Source: Thiotrichaceae bacterium (GTDB taxonomy: Bacteria; Pseudomonadota; Gammaproteobacteria; Beggiatoales; Beggiatoaceae). Taken from it: 64,000 nt of DNA. Positions within the stretch are counted from its first letter, which is position 1. Every line of letters begins with the position of its first letter. A program made the translations under genes and the position numbers. Positions 36,986 to 48,184 of the stretch are shown piece by piece. The DNA lies in contig JAQTYU010000013.1 of NCBI GenBank assembly GCA_028688145.1, positions 39,841-103,840 on the forward strand, in the 5' to 3' direction. The notes beneath the pieces are model-generated. The model was not told the origin of the DNA. It worked only from the letters and a program-made list of their open reading frames with translations, and ran no database searches.

Positions 36986-38092
36986 ATGAAAAAAATTAAA
37001 GTCCTGATCATTGATGATTCTGCCTTAATTCGCCAAATTCTGACGCGCATTCTCAGTGCTGCTCCTGATATTGAAGTGGTGGGGACGGCGGCTGATCCGT
37101 ATATTGCCCGCGAAAAAATTAAACGGCTTGCCCCTGATGTGCTGACTTTAGATGTAGAAATGCCCAGGATGGATGGTTTGGCATTTTTGCGTAATTTAAT
37201 GCGTTTGCATCCCTTGCCTGTGGTGATGATTTCAGCCCTGACAACGCGCGGCACCGATGTCACTTTGCAGGCTTTAGAATATGGGGCGGTGGATTTTATT
37301 ACTAAGCCACGCTTGGATATTACAGAAACCTTAGATAGTTACGCCGAAGAAATTATCAGTAAAATTCATATTGCTGCCAACGCTAAAATTAATCCTTTGC
37401 AGAGTGCTCGCGAGAATAGTTTAGCAATCACCCCAAAATATTCGGCAGATGTGATTTTGCAACAAAGTAAAGTCGCCAGTAAGCCGTTTTTAACCACCGA
37501 TAAAATCATTGCGATTGGCGCATCAACGGGCGGTACAGAAGCTATTCGGCAAGTGCTCACGCAGTTACCTGTGCACATGCACGGCATTGTGATAAGCCAA
37601 CATATTCCGCCGCTGTTTAGCCGTTCGTTTGCAGAACGGATGCAGAAATTATGCAAAATGGATGTGTGCGAAGTTGAAGATGGCACGGTGATTTTACCGG
37701 GGCATGTGTATATTTCTCCCGGCAGTCATCACTTGTTGGTGATGCGTGATGGGGCGCGTTATGTCTGTCATTTGGATGAGGGCGCACCTGTGAATCGGCA
37801 TCGCCCTTCTGTAGATGTGATGTTTCGCTCAGTGGCACAAAATGTGGGCGCAAATGCGATAGGCGTGATTCTGACAGGTATGGGGGATGATGGGGCGCGG
37901 GGAATGCGGGAAATGCACGATGCGGGCGCAATCACCATTGCTCAAGACGAGCATACTAGTGTGGTGTGGGGAATGCCAAGTGAGGCGATTAAACGCGGAG
38001 GCGTGGATCATGTGTTACCGTTGTATGACATCGCACCACGTTTAATTCGTTTGGCAGAAATGAGCAGTGAGCACTGTAATACAACCAGTTAA
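36986..38092 (+). CDS. cheB: chemotaxis protein-glutamate methylesterase CheB
   Basis: 368 residues. Receiver domain (about 1-120; DD near 10-11, phospho-acceptor Asp in TLDVEMPRMDG near 56, Lys in ITKPR) followed by the methylesterase domain with catalytic Ser in GASTGGTEAI (near 180), His in SQHIPP (near 207) and Asp in GMGDDGARGM (near 300). Removes methyl groups from chemoreceptors when phosphorylated. Cotranscribed with cheD. Confidence 0.96.
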   Translation: MKKIKVLIIDDSALIRQILTRILSAAPDIEVVGTAADPYIAREKIKRLAPDVLTLDVEMPRMDGLAFLRNLMRLHPLPVVMISALTTRGTDVTLQALEYGAVDFITKPRLDITETLDSYAEEIISKIHIAANAKINPLQSARENSLAITPKYSADVILQQSKVASKPFLTTDKIIAIGASTGGTEAIRQVLTQLPVHMHGIVISQHIPPLFSRSFAERMQKLCKMDVCEVEDGTVILPGHVYISPGSHHLLVMRDGARYVCHLDEGAPVNRHRPSVDVMFRSVAQNVGANAIGVILTGMGDDGARGMREMHDAGAITIAQDEHTSVVWGMPSEAIKRGGVDHVLPLYDIAPRLIRLAEMSSEHCNTTS

Positions 38093-38346
38093 AGCGATAA
38101 AGCAGTATTGTACTGTTATCTATCGTAGTGGCAAGCCTCTCTTTTTTTGACAGCAAAATAGTAAATTGGAGAGCCATAATAGTAATTATCCCATAACAGA
38201 ATGCTTTTGCTGCTAAATCTTATGAGAATTGCTTAAAAAGCAAATATGTATGATAAGTCTAGTGAAATATTAGAATAATCTGAGTTGATATGGATATATT
38301 GACCTTATTGTAAACCTGCTGCTGGAGCGTAGAACGAGAGAAGCCA
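38093..38346. other. intergenic region, 254 bp
   Basis: AT-rich gap between cheB and an unrecognised gene. No clear terminator hairpin, RNA or repeat was seen. Confidence 0.4.
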
Positions 38347-38979
38347 ATGAATCAGGACTTAGAAATTCTTATCTCTAAAACACCCCAGCAATTGAATTTC
38401 ACTGCAAGATACCCTATCGTGTGCTCTCATCGCATCAAAAATTACCACTGCACGGGGACGCTTTCAATGACAAATCCTATTCGCCAAATGCAATTACAAT
38501 TTGACCCATTGCACGACCGTCTACTGTTCCGTCTTAACACCCTCGACAAATCAGAATATCGCTTATGGTTTACCCGCCGCTACTGCAAAATTTTGTGGCA
38601 AGCCCTTGTGCAAATCATCGAAACCCAATACATCCCGCCCCACAGTGACCCACAAACCAAAAGCAGCTTGTTTTCTTTTCAACATGAACATGCGGTCAGT
38701 CAAACCGACTTCGGCACAAGTTACCAAGAAGACAGCGTAAAACATCCCTTAGGCATCGAACCTATATTAGTTTCCCGCGTCACCCTCAAAAACAGCACTG
38801 ACGGCAACTCCATTTTATGCCTCCACCCCGAAACAGGCGCAGGCATTGAAATCAAACTCGATCCTAAAATGCTACACTCCCTCCTCAAACTCCTCTCCGA
38901 GGCCGTCAAAAGCAGCGACTGGGAACTCAACTTTACCCTCAGCGAAGAACAAATACCAAACTCCAGCACACTCAACTAA
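38347..38979 (+). CDS. unrecognised protein
   Basis: 210 residues, no signal peptide or membrane segment. Two halves of similar flavour can be seen: a first part with RLLFRLNTLDKSEYRLWFTRRYCKILWQALVQIIE (quoted in pieces: RLLFRLNT, EYRLWFTRR, ILWQALVQI; about 58-95) and a last part with GAGIEIKLDPKMLHSLLKLL (about 165-184) ending in FTLSEEQIPNS. Codon use matches the neighbours and a GAGAGAAG site precedes the ATG, so it is probably real. It lies alone between cheB and the YfiR-kinase operon. No function proposed. Confidence 0.7.
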   Translation: MNQDLEILISKTPQQLNFTARYPIVCSHRIKNYHCTGTLSMTNPIRQMQLQFDPLHDRLLFRLNTLDKSEYRLWFTRRYCKILWQALVQIIETQYIPPHSDPQTKSSLFSFQHEHAVSQTDFGTSYQEDSVKHPLGIEPILVSRVTLKNSTDGNSILCLHPETGAGIEIKLDPKMLHSLLKLLSEAVKSSDWELNFTLSEEQIPNSSTLN

Positions 38980-39403
38980 ATTGCAAATACTTTCAAGATT
39001 GTCATAATACTTGGAATAAAGCTTGCTATCATTGATAGCATATTCTGTTAAGATCAGGATTAATTGTCGGATGACTAGATTCAACAGTAACCTTTGTCCA
39101 CAATTTGAGTTAGAATATTGCAAATAACTATGGGTATTAGCTGCTGTAGATTTCAAAAGTATGTTAAGCTTGGAAAATGAAAAATCTGGCATTAAATGAA
39201 GATGTTTACTTGCTAAACTAAGCTATATACCCAATGGAAAAAGTCTTCTAAACAAAGAAGTTCAGTAAGATAAATTGTTCTTTTAGACTAAATTATAGTT
39301 ATATTAACTATTAATCAGAAAATGATAGCTTTCTCATTTTCTGTAAATTACTCAAACGACACTAACAATAGTAGTATCTCAAATAACATACCAAACTGAC
39401 ACT
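38980..39403. promoter_or_regulatory. intergenic region with a 17-bp palindrome
   Basis: 424 bp, AT-rich, upstream of the YfiR-kinase operon. TGCTATCA (39024-39031) and TGATAGCA (39033-39040) form a near-perfect palindrome suitable for a dimeric regulator. The rest holds no recognisable gene. Confidence 0.45.
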
Positions 39404-39985
39404 ATGGATATTTCTCACGTTACTAATAGGTTAATTATCAGAACTATCTTATTGGTTAGTTTGTGTATATCACCATCGCTTCATGCTGATAAAGTTGCAG
39501 GAGCGACTACTGCAAAAGAATATCAAGTGAAAGCCGTTTTTTTATATAATTTTGCCAATTTTATTACTTGGCCAGAATCAGTTTTCAGCAATGCGAATAT
39601 TCCCTTTCGTATCTGTATCTTAGGACAAGACCCCTTCGGTGTCTTTATTGACGCTACCACTGAAAATCAGAAAGTCAAAAATCGCCCTTTACAAGTCTTG
39701 CGACTTAAAGAACTCAATGCGACACGTCAATGTCAGATTTTGTTTATCAGTGATTCCGAAATCCCCCGTTTATCTGAAGTGTTGAGCTTCGCCAAAAACT
39801 ACACCATACTCACGGTGGGAGAAAGCGAAGAGTTTATCAACGAAGGGGGGATGATCAAATTTTTCAACCGTAACAATAAAGTCCGTTTAGGGATTAATCC
39901 AGATGCTTTAGAACAAGCTACTCTAAAAGCAGATGCAAATTTACTAAACCTATCGGAGATTATGCGGACATCGCCTCGAGAATAG
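39404..39985 (+). CDS. YfiR-like periplasmic protein (DUF4154)
   Basis: 193 residues. An N-terminal hydrophobic signal (about 10-28, cut near HAD) precedes a DUF4154 domain with the hallmark [18 protein letters not shown] (near 41-58) and [10 protein letters not shown]. YfiR of Pseudomonas represses a diguanylate cyclase from the periplasm. Here the gene ends seven bases before a membrane hybrid kinase whose sensor resembles the CHASE8 domain of YfiN-type partners, so this protein probably controls that kinase. No outer-membrane YfiB-like gene is present. Confidence 0.87.
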   Translation: MDISHVTNRLIIRTILLVSLCISPSLHADKVAGATTAKEYQVKAVFLYNFANFITWPESVFSNANIPFRICILGQDPFGVFIDATTENQKVKNRPLQVLRLKELNATRQCQILFISDSEIPRLSEVLSFAKNYTILTVGESEEFINEGGMIKFFNRNNKVRLGINPDALEQATLKADANLLNLSEIMRTSPRE

Positions 39986-39992
39986 CACAAGT

Positions 39993-42900
39993 ATGAAAGC
40001 TTTTGCCCACATGTCCATCAAGCGCAAGCTCATTGTAATCACAATGTTAATTAACATTATTACCTTGCTCGCCGCTTCCGTATTTTTTGCTGTAAATGAA
40101 GTCACCTCCTTGCGTAAAGCCATGATTCGTGACTATTCCGTACTCGCAAAACTGATTGCTGCAAACTCCGTTGTGTATTTGACCTTTTTCGACTCTGAAA
40201 ATGCAGAAAAAAATATCGCCGCACTCAGTGTAGAGCCGCACATTACGGTTGCCGCCGTGTATGACGCAGAAGGCAAACTCTTCGTTCAATATAAACGCAA
40301 AAACGTTACTGAACCGCCGCCCCACTCTTCCCAAGAAACTGAAACCCATTTCACCACCGACAGCTTAGAAATTTACGAGCCGATTACTTTCAATGGGCGA
40401 AAAATCGGGGCAGTTTATGTGCAATCTGATCTCAGTCGCACCCAAGAACTCTTAAAAGAATATGTAGGGATTGTCGCGATTATTTTATTTATCTCGACCT
40501 TGCTCGCGCTATTACTCGCGACCAAGCTACAGGTGATCATCTCACACCCTATCTTGCACCTGCTTGACACCGCCAAATTAGTCACACGACTCAATGATTA
40601 CAGCGTGCGCGCTAAACGTTATGGGAATGACGAATTAGGACTTTTAGTGGATGGTTTTAACAACATGCTCGCGCAAATTCAAAGCCGCGACAAAATGTTA
40701 GGTCGCCACCGGGAACATTTAGAAGAACAGGTTAAAGTCCGTACCTCAGAACTTTCTAAAATTAATCTTGAGTTAAAAGACACCGTCACCGATTTAAAAG
40801 AAGCCAAAGAAGCCGCCGAAGTTGCGAGCCGCACTAAGAGCGAATTCCTTGCCAATATGAGCCATGAAATCCGCACCCCCATGAATGCCGTAATTGGGAT
40901 GACGGGCTTATTATTGCAAACCTCTTTAGATAATGAACAACGCGATTTTGTTGAAACTGTGCGCACCAGCGGCGACACCTTGCTCGCACTTATCAATGAT
41001 ATTTTAGATTTCTCCAAAATTGATGCGGGCAAATTAGAACTCGAAGCACATCCTTTCAATGTGCGCGAATGTGTCGAATCCGCTTTGGACCTCGTCGCGC
41101 CGCGTGCGGTTGAGAAAAAAATAGAATTATTGTCATTGATTGAAAATGATGTGCCTAAATTTGTGGTCGGTGATGTCACCCGTTTGCGGCAAATTTTGGT
41201 GAATCTGCTCGGCAATGCGGTGAAGTTTACCGACAATGGCGAAGTCATGGTCACGGTTTCTATCCATCATCGCCTTGATAATAATAAAATTGAATTATGT
41301 TTAGCGGTGAAAGACACAGGGATAGGGATTCCTAAAGATCGTATGGATCGTCTGTTCCGTTCTTTCAGTCAAGTGGATGCTTCGATGACACGGCGTTATG
41401 GGGGCACAGGTTTGGGTTTAGCCATCAGTCGGCATTTGTGTGAGCTGATGGATGGTAGAATGTGGGTAGAAAGTGAGCAAGAACAAGGCTCGACCTTCTA
41501 TTTTACTGCCGTGACCGAAATCATTGAAATCCCTGAAGCCGAAACCGTCGAAGTGGCGCAACACGCCATTCGTGGTAAGCGGGTATTGATTGTTGATGAC
41601 AATGAAACCAATCTCCGTATTTTGCACTTACAATTGAATTCATGGGGTATTGATACCGTTGAAGCCGCTTCGGGCGAAGAGGCATTAATCAAACTAAAAC
41701 AACCCGAAAATAATTTCCAACTGGCCATTCTTGACATGCAAATGCCTGTGATGGACGGCATGAGCTTGGCGCGTGAAATTCGCAAATCTCACCCCAAAGA
41801 AAGTTTGCCGTTAATCATGTTAACTTCTTTAGGGCGGCAGCAAAATGAAGTTAATTCAGGCTTATTCTCAGTCTATTTGACCAAACCCGTCAAAGCCTCA
41901 CAACTGTTTGACAGTATTGCTGATGTATTTGTACAACATCCCGAAAAATCTAAAAAAGTAAGTACACCTCATCCTGAGTTGATCTTGGCTGAAAATTATC
42001 CCTTACGGATATTATTGGTTGAGGATAATGTGACCAATCAAAAAGTCGCATTACTGTTATTGAAACGCATGGGATATAACGCAGACATCGCTTCTAATGG
42101 TTTAGAAGCGATTGAGTGTTTAGAACGCCAGACTTATGATGCAGTGCTGATGGATGTACAAATGCCCATCATGGATGGTTTTGAAGCCACCCGCCAAATT
42201 CGTCTGCGTTGGATAGACCCAAACAATCGCCCCTACGTGATTGCAATGACTGCCCATGCCTTACGCGGTTATCGGGAACAATGTATTGAAGCAGGCATGG
42301 ATGATTATGTTACTAAACCGATTCATCCTGAAGAACTAGCCGCCGCCTTGACCCGTTGTCCACGTAATGACGTCACTGTAGCACCTCAATCAGCTACCAG
42401 CATTTCAAATTTGGCAGAACCTGTTGCCCCCCCTGAAAATGTCAAAATAGCGCAGCTCGAAACCACGAATACTCCAACGACTTCAAGCTTGGCAGAGACC
42501 AAGCAAAAGCTGCTTGATGCGATTCAAGCTTTGGTTGGCGATGACACCGAGATTATGCAAGAGTTGCTGCAAACTTATTTAGACAGCAGCCAAGTTTTGG
42601 TGGAAACCTTGCAACTTGCGCTGGTCGAACAAAATCCTGAAAAACTGGAACATGCGGCACACAGTTTGAAATCGAGTAGTGCCAGTTTGGGCGCGGAAGT
42701 TTTGTCGCAGATGGCAAAACAATTAGAACAACAGGGTCGCGCCAAAGATATGCAGCAAGCGGATAGCCGTGTGTTCTCGTTGTGTACAGAATATGCGGTG
42801 TTACGTCAGGCGATTGATGAAATTTTACGTCCCGCCGCCCCCATAAGTTTAAGTGCTACCTTCATTAAAACCAGTGTGTTGCCCATTGCTGCACCTCCTA

Positions 42901-45194
42901 TTGAGCAATTGGCTCGCCAAATTAAGCAAACGTTATTCAGCTTGGTTGGGGAAGATGAAACCGAGTTATTGCAAGACCTACTGCAAACTTATTGTGATGA
43001 AGGCGACGAGTTATTACGGGTGTTGGAACAAGGCTATAAACCGCAAGATTTAGAAATATTCACCCGTGCCGCACACAGCCTCAAATCCAGCAGTGGTAAT
43101 TTGGGTGCAATGCACTTGGCAGACTTGTGTAATGTTTTAGAAAATCAAATTCGGGAAGGCGAACTTGACGATGCCGTACAATTAGTAACTCACATCAAAG
43201 CCGAATACCAACAGGTTTTGGCAGCACTGGCACAGTTGCAACTTTCCTTAAAAAATACGCAAACCCTTCAACAGATTACCCAATTAAGCACCCACATTAC
43301 TAACACCTTGCGTGAATTGGTGGGCGATGAAGATGAACTATTTCAAGACCTTGTACTCACTTATCAACGCGAATCAGAGAGTTTGATTACTCAATTGCAA
43401 CAAGCCGTTGCACAACAAGACAGTGAAGCTTTAGCAAATGCTACTCATACTTTGAAGTCTAGCAGTGCAAACTTAGGGATTGAAAATTTAGCCACTTTGT
43501 CGCTGACGGTAGAACAACAGGCTAAGCAACAAGAAATTCATAATGAAAGCGTGCAACAACTTTTGGATTGTTATCAAGCCACAGTGGCTCCCAGTTTAAG
43601 AGGCTTATTAGGACAAACCGAGAGTGTTGAAGTTGTAGCAGCTCCAGCCTTACCTGTCGTCGTCTCGCTCACTCCGCTTGCCACCGAAATTCGAGGGGTA
43701 TTATCTGAGTTATTGGGTGATGAAGCCCCTGATATTATGCGTGATTTGCTGGTTTCTTATCAGGAAGATACTCAAAGCTTAGTTGATGATATTCGTCAGG
43801 CGGTCTCACAGCAAAATCCACATTCACTGGCACAAGCGGCTCATACTTTGAAGTCGAGCAGTGCAAATTTGGGCTTACATGTGTTTTCAGCCTGTTGTGA
43901 ACGCTTAGAGCAACAAGGTAGAAATACCGATTTGAGTGAAACCGTCTCTGCCTTAACTGCATTTGAAGAAGCCTATCAAGATGCACGCATTGCCTTGCAG
44001 CAATTATTGTCCGAAGGTGAAACCCATTACGAAGTGGTCGAAAATAGCAATCTGATGGATGTAAGTCAAAGTCCTTTGGTATCTTCCGCTATAGACCCTG
44101 CCCAAGTAAAACTGTTAGTGGTCGATGATCAACCCTACGACACTTTGCTGGTCAGCACCTATTTACGTGAAGAAGGCTATCAAGTTCTAACCGCAAATAC
44201 GGGCGAAGACGCGCTAAAATTGGTACTCTCAGAATCGCCTGATATTGTGCTTTCTGACGTGATGATGCCGGGTATGAATGGTTTTGAAGTCTGTCGCCGC
44301 ATCAAATCCTATGAACAAACCGTGTTAACTCCTGTGGTATTAATCACGGCTTTAGATGGACAAGGAGATCGGATTGAAGGCATTCAAGCGGGCGCAGATG
44401 AATTCTTATCCAAACCCATTAACCGCGAAGAGCTGATTGCACGGGTGCGTTCACTGCTGCGTTATCAACAAGCGCGTTCTCAGTTAGAAGAAGCTCAACG
44501 CGAATCCTTGAAATCGATGTTTAAACGCTATATTTCTCCCAAATTGCTGGACAAGATTTTAGTCCATCAAGGCAAAGGCGAACTCAGCATTTTTGAACAG
44601 CAAAATCGGCAAGACGCAGTTATTTTATTTGCCGATTTACGCGGCTTTACTGCAATGTCTGACCAACTCAAAGCAAAAGAAGTGGTCACTTTACTCAACG
44701 AATTTTTCACCATGTTGACTGATGTCGCTTACCGCTATGACGGTACGATTTTCAACATGGCTGGCGATTGTTTATTAATCGGGTTCAGCGTGCCATTTTA
44801 CCAAGCCGATGCCGCACACCGCTCGGTCAATGCTTCAATTGACATGCAGGAAGAGTTCATTGCCTTAGATCATACTTGGCGTAAACGCTATGGGGTCGAT
44901 GTGGGCTTGGGGATTGGAATCAATAAAGGTGAAGTTATTGTTGGCAATGTCGGCTCGCCTAACTATTTGAACTATACTGTGATCGGTGACACCGTTAATG
45001 TGGCATCGCGTTTGGTGGGTGTGGCGGGACGGGGTGAGGTTATTTTATCCGAATCGATGCTGGCTGCTATTCATACTCTTGAAATAGTTGAGCAAATTGA
45101 GGCTCTTGAACCTGTAAATTTAAAAGGTAAGGCACAAGCACAACAATTATATAAAATCACCTGTAAGACTTATCTGGAGAGCGCGCTCTCATGA
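39993..45194 (+). CDS. hybrid histidine kinase with three receivers, four Hpt domains and a nucleotide cyclase
   Basis: 1733 residues. Order: membrane segment (about 13-34), periplasmic CHASE8-like sensor, membrane segment (about 155-176), HAMP, coiled coil, HisKA with H291 (SHEIRTP), HATPase ([15 protein letters not shown]), receiver 1 (D581), receiver 2 (D721), four Hpt domains with His at 890, 1028, 1152 and 1284 (each in A-x-H-[ST]-LKSSS), receiver 3 (D1422), class III cyclase with metal Asp D1548 (FADLRGF) and D1592 (AGDCLLIGF) and [12 protein letters not shown]. It would turn a periplasmic signal into cAMP or cGMP. The stop overlaps the next kinase gene. Four complete Hpts in one chain are unusual. 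Confidence 0.93.
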   Translation: MKAFAHMSIKRKLIVITMLINIITLLAASVFFAVNEVTSLRKAMIRDYSVLAKLIAANSVVYLTFFDSENAEKNIAALSVEPHITVAAVYDAEGKLFVQYKRKNVTEPPPHSSQETETHFTTDSLEIYEPITFNGRKIGAVYVQSDLSRTQELLKEYVGIVAIILFISTLLALLLATKLQVIISHPILHLLDTAKLVTRLNDYSVRAKRYGNDELGLLVDGFNNMLAQIQSRDKMLGRHREHLEEQVKVRTSELSKINLELKDTVTDLKEAKEAAEVASRTKSEFLANMSHEIRTPMNAVIGMTGLLLQTSLDNEQRDFVETVRTSGDTLLALINDILDFSKIDAGKLELEAHPFNVRECVESALDLVAPRAVEKKIELLSLIENDVPKFVVGDVTRLRQILVNLLGNAVKFTDNGEVMVTVSIHHRLDNNKIELCLAVKDTGIGIPKDRMDRLFRSFSQVDASMTRRYGGTGLGLAISRHLCELMDGRMWVESEQEQGSTFYFTAVTEIIEIPEAETVEVAQHAIRGKRVLIVDDNETNLRILHLQLNSWGIDTVEAASGEEALIKLKQPENNFQLAILDMQMPVMDGMSLAREIRKSHPKESLPLIMLTSLGRQQNEVNSGLFSVYLTKPVKASQLFDSIADVFVQHPEKSKKVSTPHPELILAENYPLRILLVEDNVTNQKVALLLLKRMGYNADIASNGLEAIECLERQTYDAVLMDVQMPIMDGFEATRQIRLRWIDPNNRPYVIAMTAHALRGYREQCIEAGMDDYVTKPIHPEELAAALTRCPRNDVTVAPQSATSISNLAEPVAPPENVKIAQLETTNTPTTSSLAETKQKLLDAIQALVGDDTEIMQELLQTYLDSSQVLVETLQLALVEQNPEKLEHAAHSLKSSSASLGAEVLSQMAKQLEQQGRAKDMQQADSRVFSLCTEYAVLRQAIDEILRPAAPISLSATFIKTSVLPIAAPPIEQLARQIKQTLFSLVGEDETELLQDLLQTYCDEGDELLRVLEQGYKPQDLEIFTRAAHSLKSSSGNLGAMHLADLCNVLENQIREGELDDAVQLVTHIKAEYQQVLAALAQLQLSLKNTQTLQQITQLSTHITNTLRELVGDEDELFQDLVLTYQRESESLITQLQQAVAQQDSEALANATHTLKSSSANLGIENLATLSLTVEQQAKQQEIHNESVQQLLDCYQATVAPSLRGLLGQTESVEVVAAPALPVVVSLTPLATEIRGVLSELLGDEAPDIMRDLLVSYQEDTQSLVDDIRQAVSQQNPHSLAQAAHTLKSSSANLGLHVFSACCERLEQQGRNTDLSETVSALTAFEEAYQDARIALQQLLSEGETHYEVVENSNLMDVSQSPLVSSAIDPAQVKLLVVDDQPYDTLLVSTYLREEGYQVLTANTGEDALKLVLSESPDIVLSDVMMPGMNGFEVCRRIKSYEQTVLTPVVLITALDGQGDRIEGIQAGADEFLSKPINREELIARVRSLLRYQQARSQLEEAQRESLKSMFKRYISPKLLDKILVHQGKGELSIFEQQNRQDAVILFADLRGFTAMSDQLKAKEVVTLLNEFFTMLTDVAYRYDGTIFNMAGDCLLIGFSVPFYQADAAHRSVNASIDMQEEFIALDHTWRKRYGVDVGLGIGINKGEVIVGNVGSPNYLNYTVIGDTVNVASRLVGVAGRGEVILSESMLAAIHTLEIVEQIEALEPVNLKGKAQAQQLYKITCKTYLESALS

Positions 45195-47014
45195 ACCGTT
45201 TCTTTGATGCAAAATACTTAATTCCAATAGGTTTTAGTGTATTACTGGTTCTCATCGCGATTCAAACCGTGGTAGAAACCTTGCATCTGACCAAGATTTA
45301 TATTCACACCAAAAAAATTGTTTATGAAAATAATGCGAAAACTGAATATGCAACCGCGATGTATAACGCCTCTCGTGACCGTGCGATAAAGTTGCATCAA
45401 ATGGCAGTGCTCAGTGATCCGTTTGCGCGAGATCAAGCCTATATTGAGTTTCAAAGTTTGGCAGGGGATTTTATCAAGGCACGCAATGAATTATCGGCGA
45501 TGCAGTTGAGTGAGCAGGAAAAAAACAGTCTGGATCGGATTTTAACTTTTAGTAGTCGTGCGGCAATTGCGCAAGAACATGCCTCAGAATTGTTATTAGA
45601 TAATAAAACCTCCGAAATCCACACCTTAATGGAAAATGATATTTTTCCCGCCCAACAAGTGGTACGCGATGCTCTAAATTACTTAATTCAATTGCAACGT
45701 GAAGCCAATCGGCGCGCTGAGCACGAAGCACTCGATGAAGAACAACAAGCAAAACAACTGATTTTAAGTTTAGGCGGTGTGTTGTTATGTTTTGGACTGT
45801 GGATGTTGTGGCAAATTTCACGGGTTTTACGGCAACATAAACAAGCCTTTACTCAAGCCCAAGCCCAAGCAGTGGCTGCCACTCGTGTCAAAGAAGAATT
45901 TCTCGCAAACCTCAGCCATGAAATACGTACCCCGTTAAACAGCATTTTAGGCATGACCCAAGTCCTTTCTGAAACACCACTTCCCCCTGAATATATTGAA
46001 ATTGTTCATGCAACCCACAGTACGGGTTTGCAGTTTTTGCGTTTGATGGATGATATTTTAGATTTGGCACAATTGGAGTCAGGGGAATTCTGTTTAGTAC
46101 CACAGTCTTTTGTGTTGCGTGACGCGCTTGATGGGGTATTACAACAGGTTTCGCGTAAAGCTCTCGATAAGAATTTAAATTTCAATCTGTTTTTCGATGA
46201 AAGAAATCCTGAAAAAGTTCAAGGTGATACGCGCCGTCTGCAACAAGTTTTTGAACATTTATTGGATAATGCAATTAAATTCACCGAGAAAGGTGAAATT
46301 ACGGTATCTATTTCCAGCCAATTAAATAATCCGCAACAAGTCACGCTAGATTGTATGGTGAAAGACACGGGCTGCGGCATTCCTTCTGCACAAATCGGCA
46401 GTTTGTTTCAAGCCTTTTCTAAAACACATACTCTGCAAGGGGGTACAGGTGTGGGTTTGGCTTTATGTCAACACTTGTGCCAAGCGATGGGCGGCACGCT
46501 GTGGGTGGAAAGTGTGGAGGGCGAAGGTTCAACTTTTTACTTTACGATGAAGCTTCAGATTGCCCATGTTACAAATCCCTACCAAGCTGCAATTGAACAT
46601 CCTGTGGTGTTGAATAATCCCGACTTGAATAATGTGCAAGTGCTGGTGGTGGAAGATAATACCATGAGCCAAAAAGTTGCCACCTTAATCTTAAAGCGCA
46701 TGGGGTATCATGCCGAGGTGGTTAATAATGGGCTGGAAGCGATTCAAGCCTTAGAAAGTAAACGCTATGATGTATTATTAATGGATGTCAGAATGCCCGA
46801 GTTGGATGGTTTAGAAACCACACGGCGCATTTTAGAACGTTGGAAAGCCCCAAACACACCCTACATTATTGCGATGACAGCCAATGTGCAGCCCGAGGCA
46901 CGTAGCCAATGTTTAGCCATGGGCATGAATGATTATTTGACCAAACCCGTGCATGTTGATGAACTAGAAGCTGCCTTTATGCGTTGGCGGGCGCGGGTGG
47001 GTGATCGCTCGTAA
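45191..47014 (+). CDS. hybrid sensor histidine kinase with C-terminal receiver
   Basis: 607 residues. Membrane segments at about 9-30 and 190-212 enclose a helical periplasmic sensor. HisKA with H243 in LSHEIRTP, HATPase with LLDNAIKF and [10 protein letters not shown], receiver with EDN near 486-488, phospho-acceptor D532 ([12 protein letters not shown]) and Lys in LTKPV. There is no Hpt domain, so it needs an external one; the preceding gene, overlapping by ATGA, encodes four. That suggests it feeds the same relay. Its ligand is unknown. Confidence 0.93.
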   Translation: MNRFFDAKYLIPIGFSVLLVLIAIQTVVETLHLTKIYIHTKKIVYENNAKTEYATAMYNASRDRAIKLHQMAVLSDPFARDQAYIEFQSLAGDFIKARNELSAMQLSEQEKNSLDRILTFSSRAAIAQEHASELLLDNKTSEIHTLMENDIFPAQQVVRDALNYLIQLQREANRRAEHEALDEEQQAKQLILSLGGVLLCFGLWMLWQISRVLRQHKQAFTQAQAQAVAATRVKEEFLANLSHEIRTPLNSILGMTQVLSETPLPPEYIEIVHATHSTGLQFLRLMDDILDLAQLESGEFCLVPQSFVLRDALDGVLQQVSRKALDKNLNFNLFFDERNPEKVQGDTRRLQQVFEHLLDNAIKFTEKGEITVSISSQLNNPQQVTLDCMVKDTGCGIPSAQIGSLFQAFSKTHTLQGGTGVGLALCQHLCQAMGGTLWVESVEGEGSTFYFTMKLQIAHVTNPYQAAIEHPVVLNNPDLNNVQVLVVEDNTMSQKVATLILKRMGYHAEVVNNGLEAIQALESKRYDVLLMDVRMPELDGLETTRRILERWKAPNTPYIIAMTANVQPEARSQCLAMGMNDYLTKPVHVDELEAAFMRWRARVGDRS

Positions 47015-47064
47015 GAAATAGCTCCTCACTCTCTCGATGAAAGCGAGGAAGCCAGCACTTCAAT

Positions 47065-47098
47065 AAAAAAACCGAGTCGGATGGGCACTCGGCTTTTT
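47065..47098. terminator. bidirectional terminator between convergent genes
   Basis: AAAAAAACCGAGT (47065-47077) and ACTCGGCTTTTT (47087-47098) form a stem with an A-run on one side and a T-run on the other, between the kinase stop (47014) and the convergent cytochrome stop (47115). It can end transcripts from both sides. Confidence 0.85.
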
Positions 47099-47114
47099 CA
47101 TGAAATCTTTAGAT

Positions 47115-47543
47115 TTATTTAACCGAAGACAGCATATATTCCACAGTCGCTTTGATTTCATCATCGCTTAAGTTGGGATTGCCACCCTTGGGAGGCATGG
47201 CATTTAAGCCTTTGATTGCATTTTTCACTAAAGTTTCTTCGCCTTTGGCAATTCGAGGTTCCCAACTTGCCTTGTCCCCAAACTTAGGTGCGTTCATCAC
47301 GCCCGCTGTATGACATGCTGTACAAACCCCATCAAAAACTTCTTTGCCTGATTTAGGGGCAGCAGCAACCGCAGCGACAGGCGCACTTCCAATATTCACT
47401 TGTCCCACGGGCTTAGTCCGTTCATCCGCAGCTTGTGCTTCAAAACTGGTGCTTGCTGCAAATGTGTTGGATGCGATACTGCACACTAATAACGCGGCAC
47501 TGGCGATGACTTTGCTGGTTAAAAAACGACTTTGATAATTCAC
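47115..47543 (-). CDS. periplasmic c-type cytochrome, c5-like
   Basis: 142 residues starting at a GTG (47543) that has AAGGGG nine bases upstream; this start gives a normal Sec signal (VIASAALLVCSIASNTFA). A single haem motif CTACH (near 78-82) is followed by a Met ligand candidate in NAMPPKGG (near 118), the short c5-type C-terminus YMLSSVK after it. Carries electrons in the periplasm; no partner oxidase or reductase is adjacent. It would depend on the Ccm system, one part of which (ccmF) is in the window. Confidence 0.9.
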   Translation of the reverse strand: MNYQSRFLTSKVIASAALLVCSIASNTFAASTSFEAQAADERTKPVGQVNIGSAPVAAVAAAPKSGKEVFDGVCTACHTAGVMNAPKFGDKASWEPRIAKGEETLVKNAIKGLNAMPPKGGNPNLSDDEIKATVEYMLSSVK

Positions 47544-47560
47544 TCTATGTTCCCCTTGTG

Positions 47561-47608
47561 TTTGTTTCAATCCACACTCGACCTCATCCGCCAAGTGACT
47601 TTCTAACA
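47561..47608. repeat. 48-bp sequence shared with 7107-7152, upstream of the cytochrome gene
   Basis: TTTGTTTCAATCCACACT then CGACCTCATCCGCCAAGTGACTTTCTAAC on the plus strand; the zapD leader holds the near-identical block. On the minus strand it ends in GTGGATTGAAAC, 18 bp before the cytochrome c start. Confidence 0.65.
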
Positions 47609-47775
47609 GTGAATTATAACATCCAATGCACAACATCATAAAGTGCGTTGCTTTTGTCTGAATCTAAAACCGATAACGACACTGAATATTTAATATCAAA
47701 AAATTATCTACTCATAACTAAATAATATATTATGATATGCTTATATTATGATTTGTTAGCGTGTGGAGTATAGAA

Positions 47776-48180
47776 ATGAATATTCATGTCAGTTTTGGGG
47801 AAGGGATGCAGGTCAATGCCAAATTTGATAATTTTACCGTGCATACGGATCAGCCAGCGGGCAATGGCGGTCAAAATACAGCACCCGATCCGTATTCGTA
47901 TTTCTTAACCAGCTTAGTGACTTGTGCAGGATTTTTTGTGCTGCGTTTTTGCCAATCCCGCGATATTCCTATGGATGGCATTAGTTTGAGCCTAGAAAAT
48001 GACTGGGATGCCGAACAAAAACTGGTGAAAAATATTGCGATTAATATCAGTTTACCCGCCAGTTTTCCTGCGAAATACACCACAGCATTAATCCGCTCAA
48101 CCAATGAATGCAGTGTGAAACGGGCTTTACTCAATCCGCCCAATATTGAAGTGAATGCGATACAGGCTGTGGCAGCTTAA
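47776..48180 (+). CDS. OsmC-like protein
   Basis: 134 residues. DPYSYFLTSLVTCAGFFVLRFCQSRDIP (quoted as PYSYFLTSLVTCAG and VLRFCQSR; about 38-66) holds the first conserved Cys and NECSVKRALLNPP (near 113-125) the second, as in OsmC/Ohr-type peroxidatic proteins. GGAG seven bases before the ATG at 47776 fixes the start. OsmC proteins reduce organic hydroperoxides or act in sulfur redox chemistry; a specific substrate cannot be given. Confidence 0.83.
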   Translation: MNIHVSFGEGMQVNAKFDNFTVHTDQPAGNGGQNTAPDPYSYFLTSLVTCAGFFVLRFCQSRDIPMDGISLSLENDWDAEQKLVKNIAINISLPASFPAKYTTALIRSTNECSVKRALLNPPNIEVNAIQAVAA

Positions 48181-48184
48181 AATA

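Noticed and set aside
40679..41254. 191-codon minus-strand frame inside the kinase-cyclase gene
   Set aside because: It lies antisense to the conserved HisKA/HATPase region and is Ser/Thr-rich, as expected of an antisense shadow.
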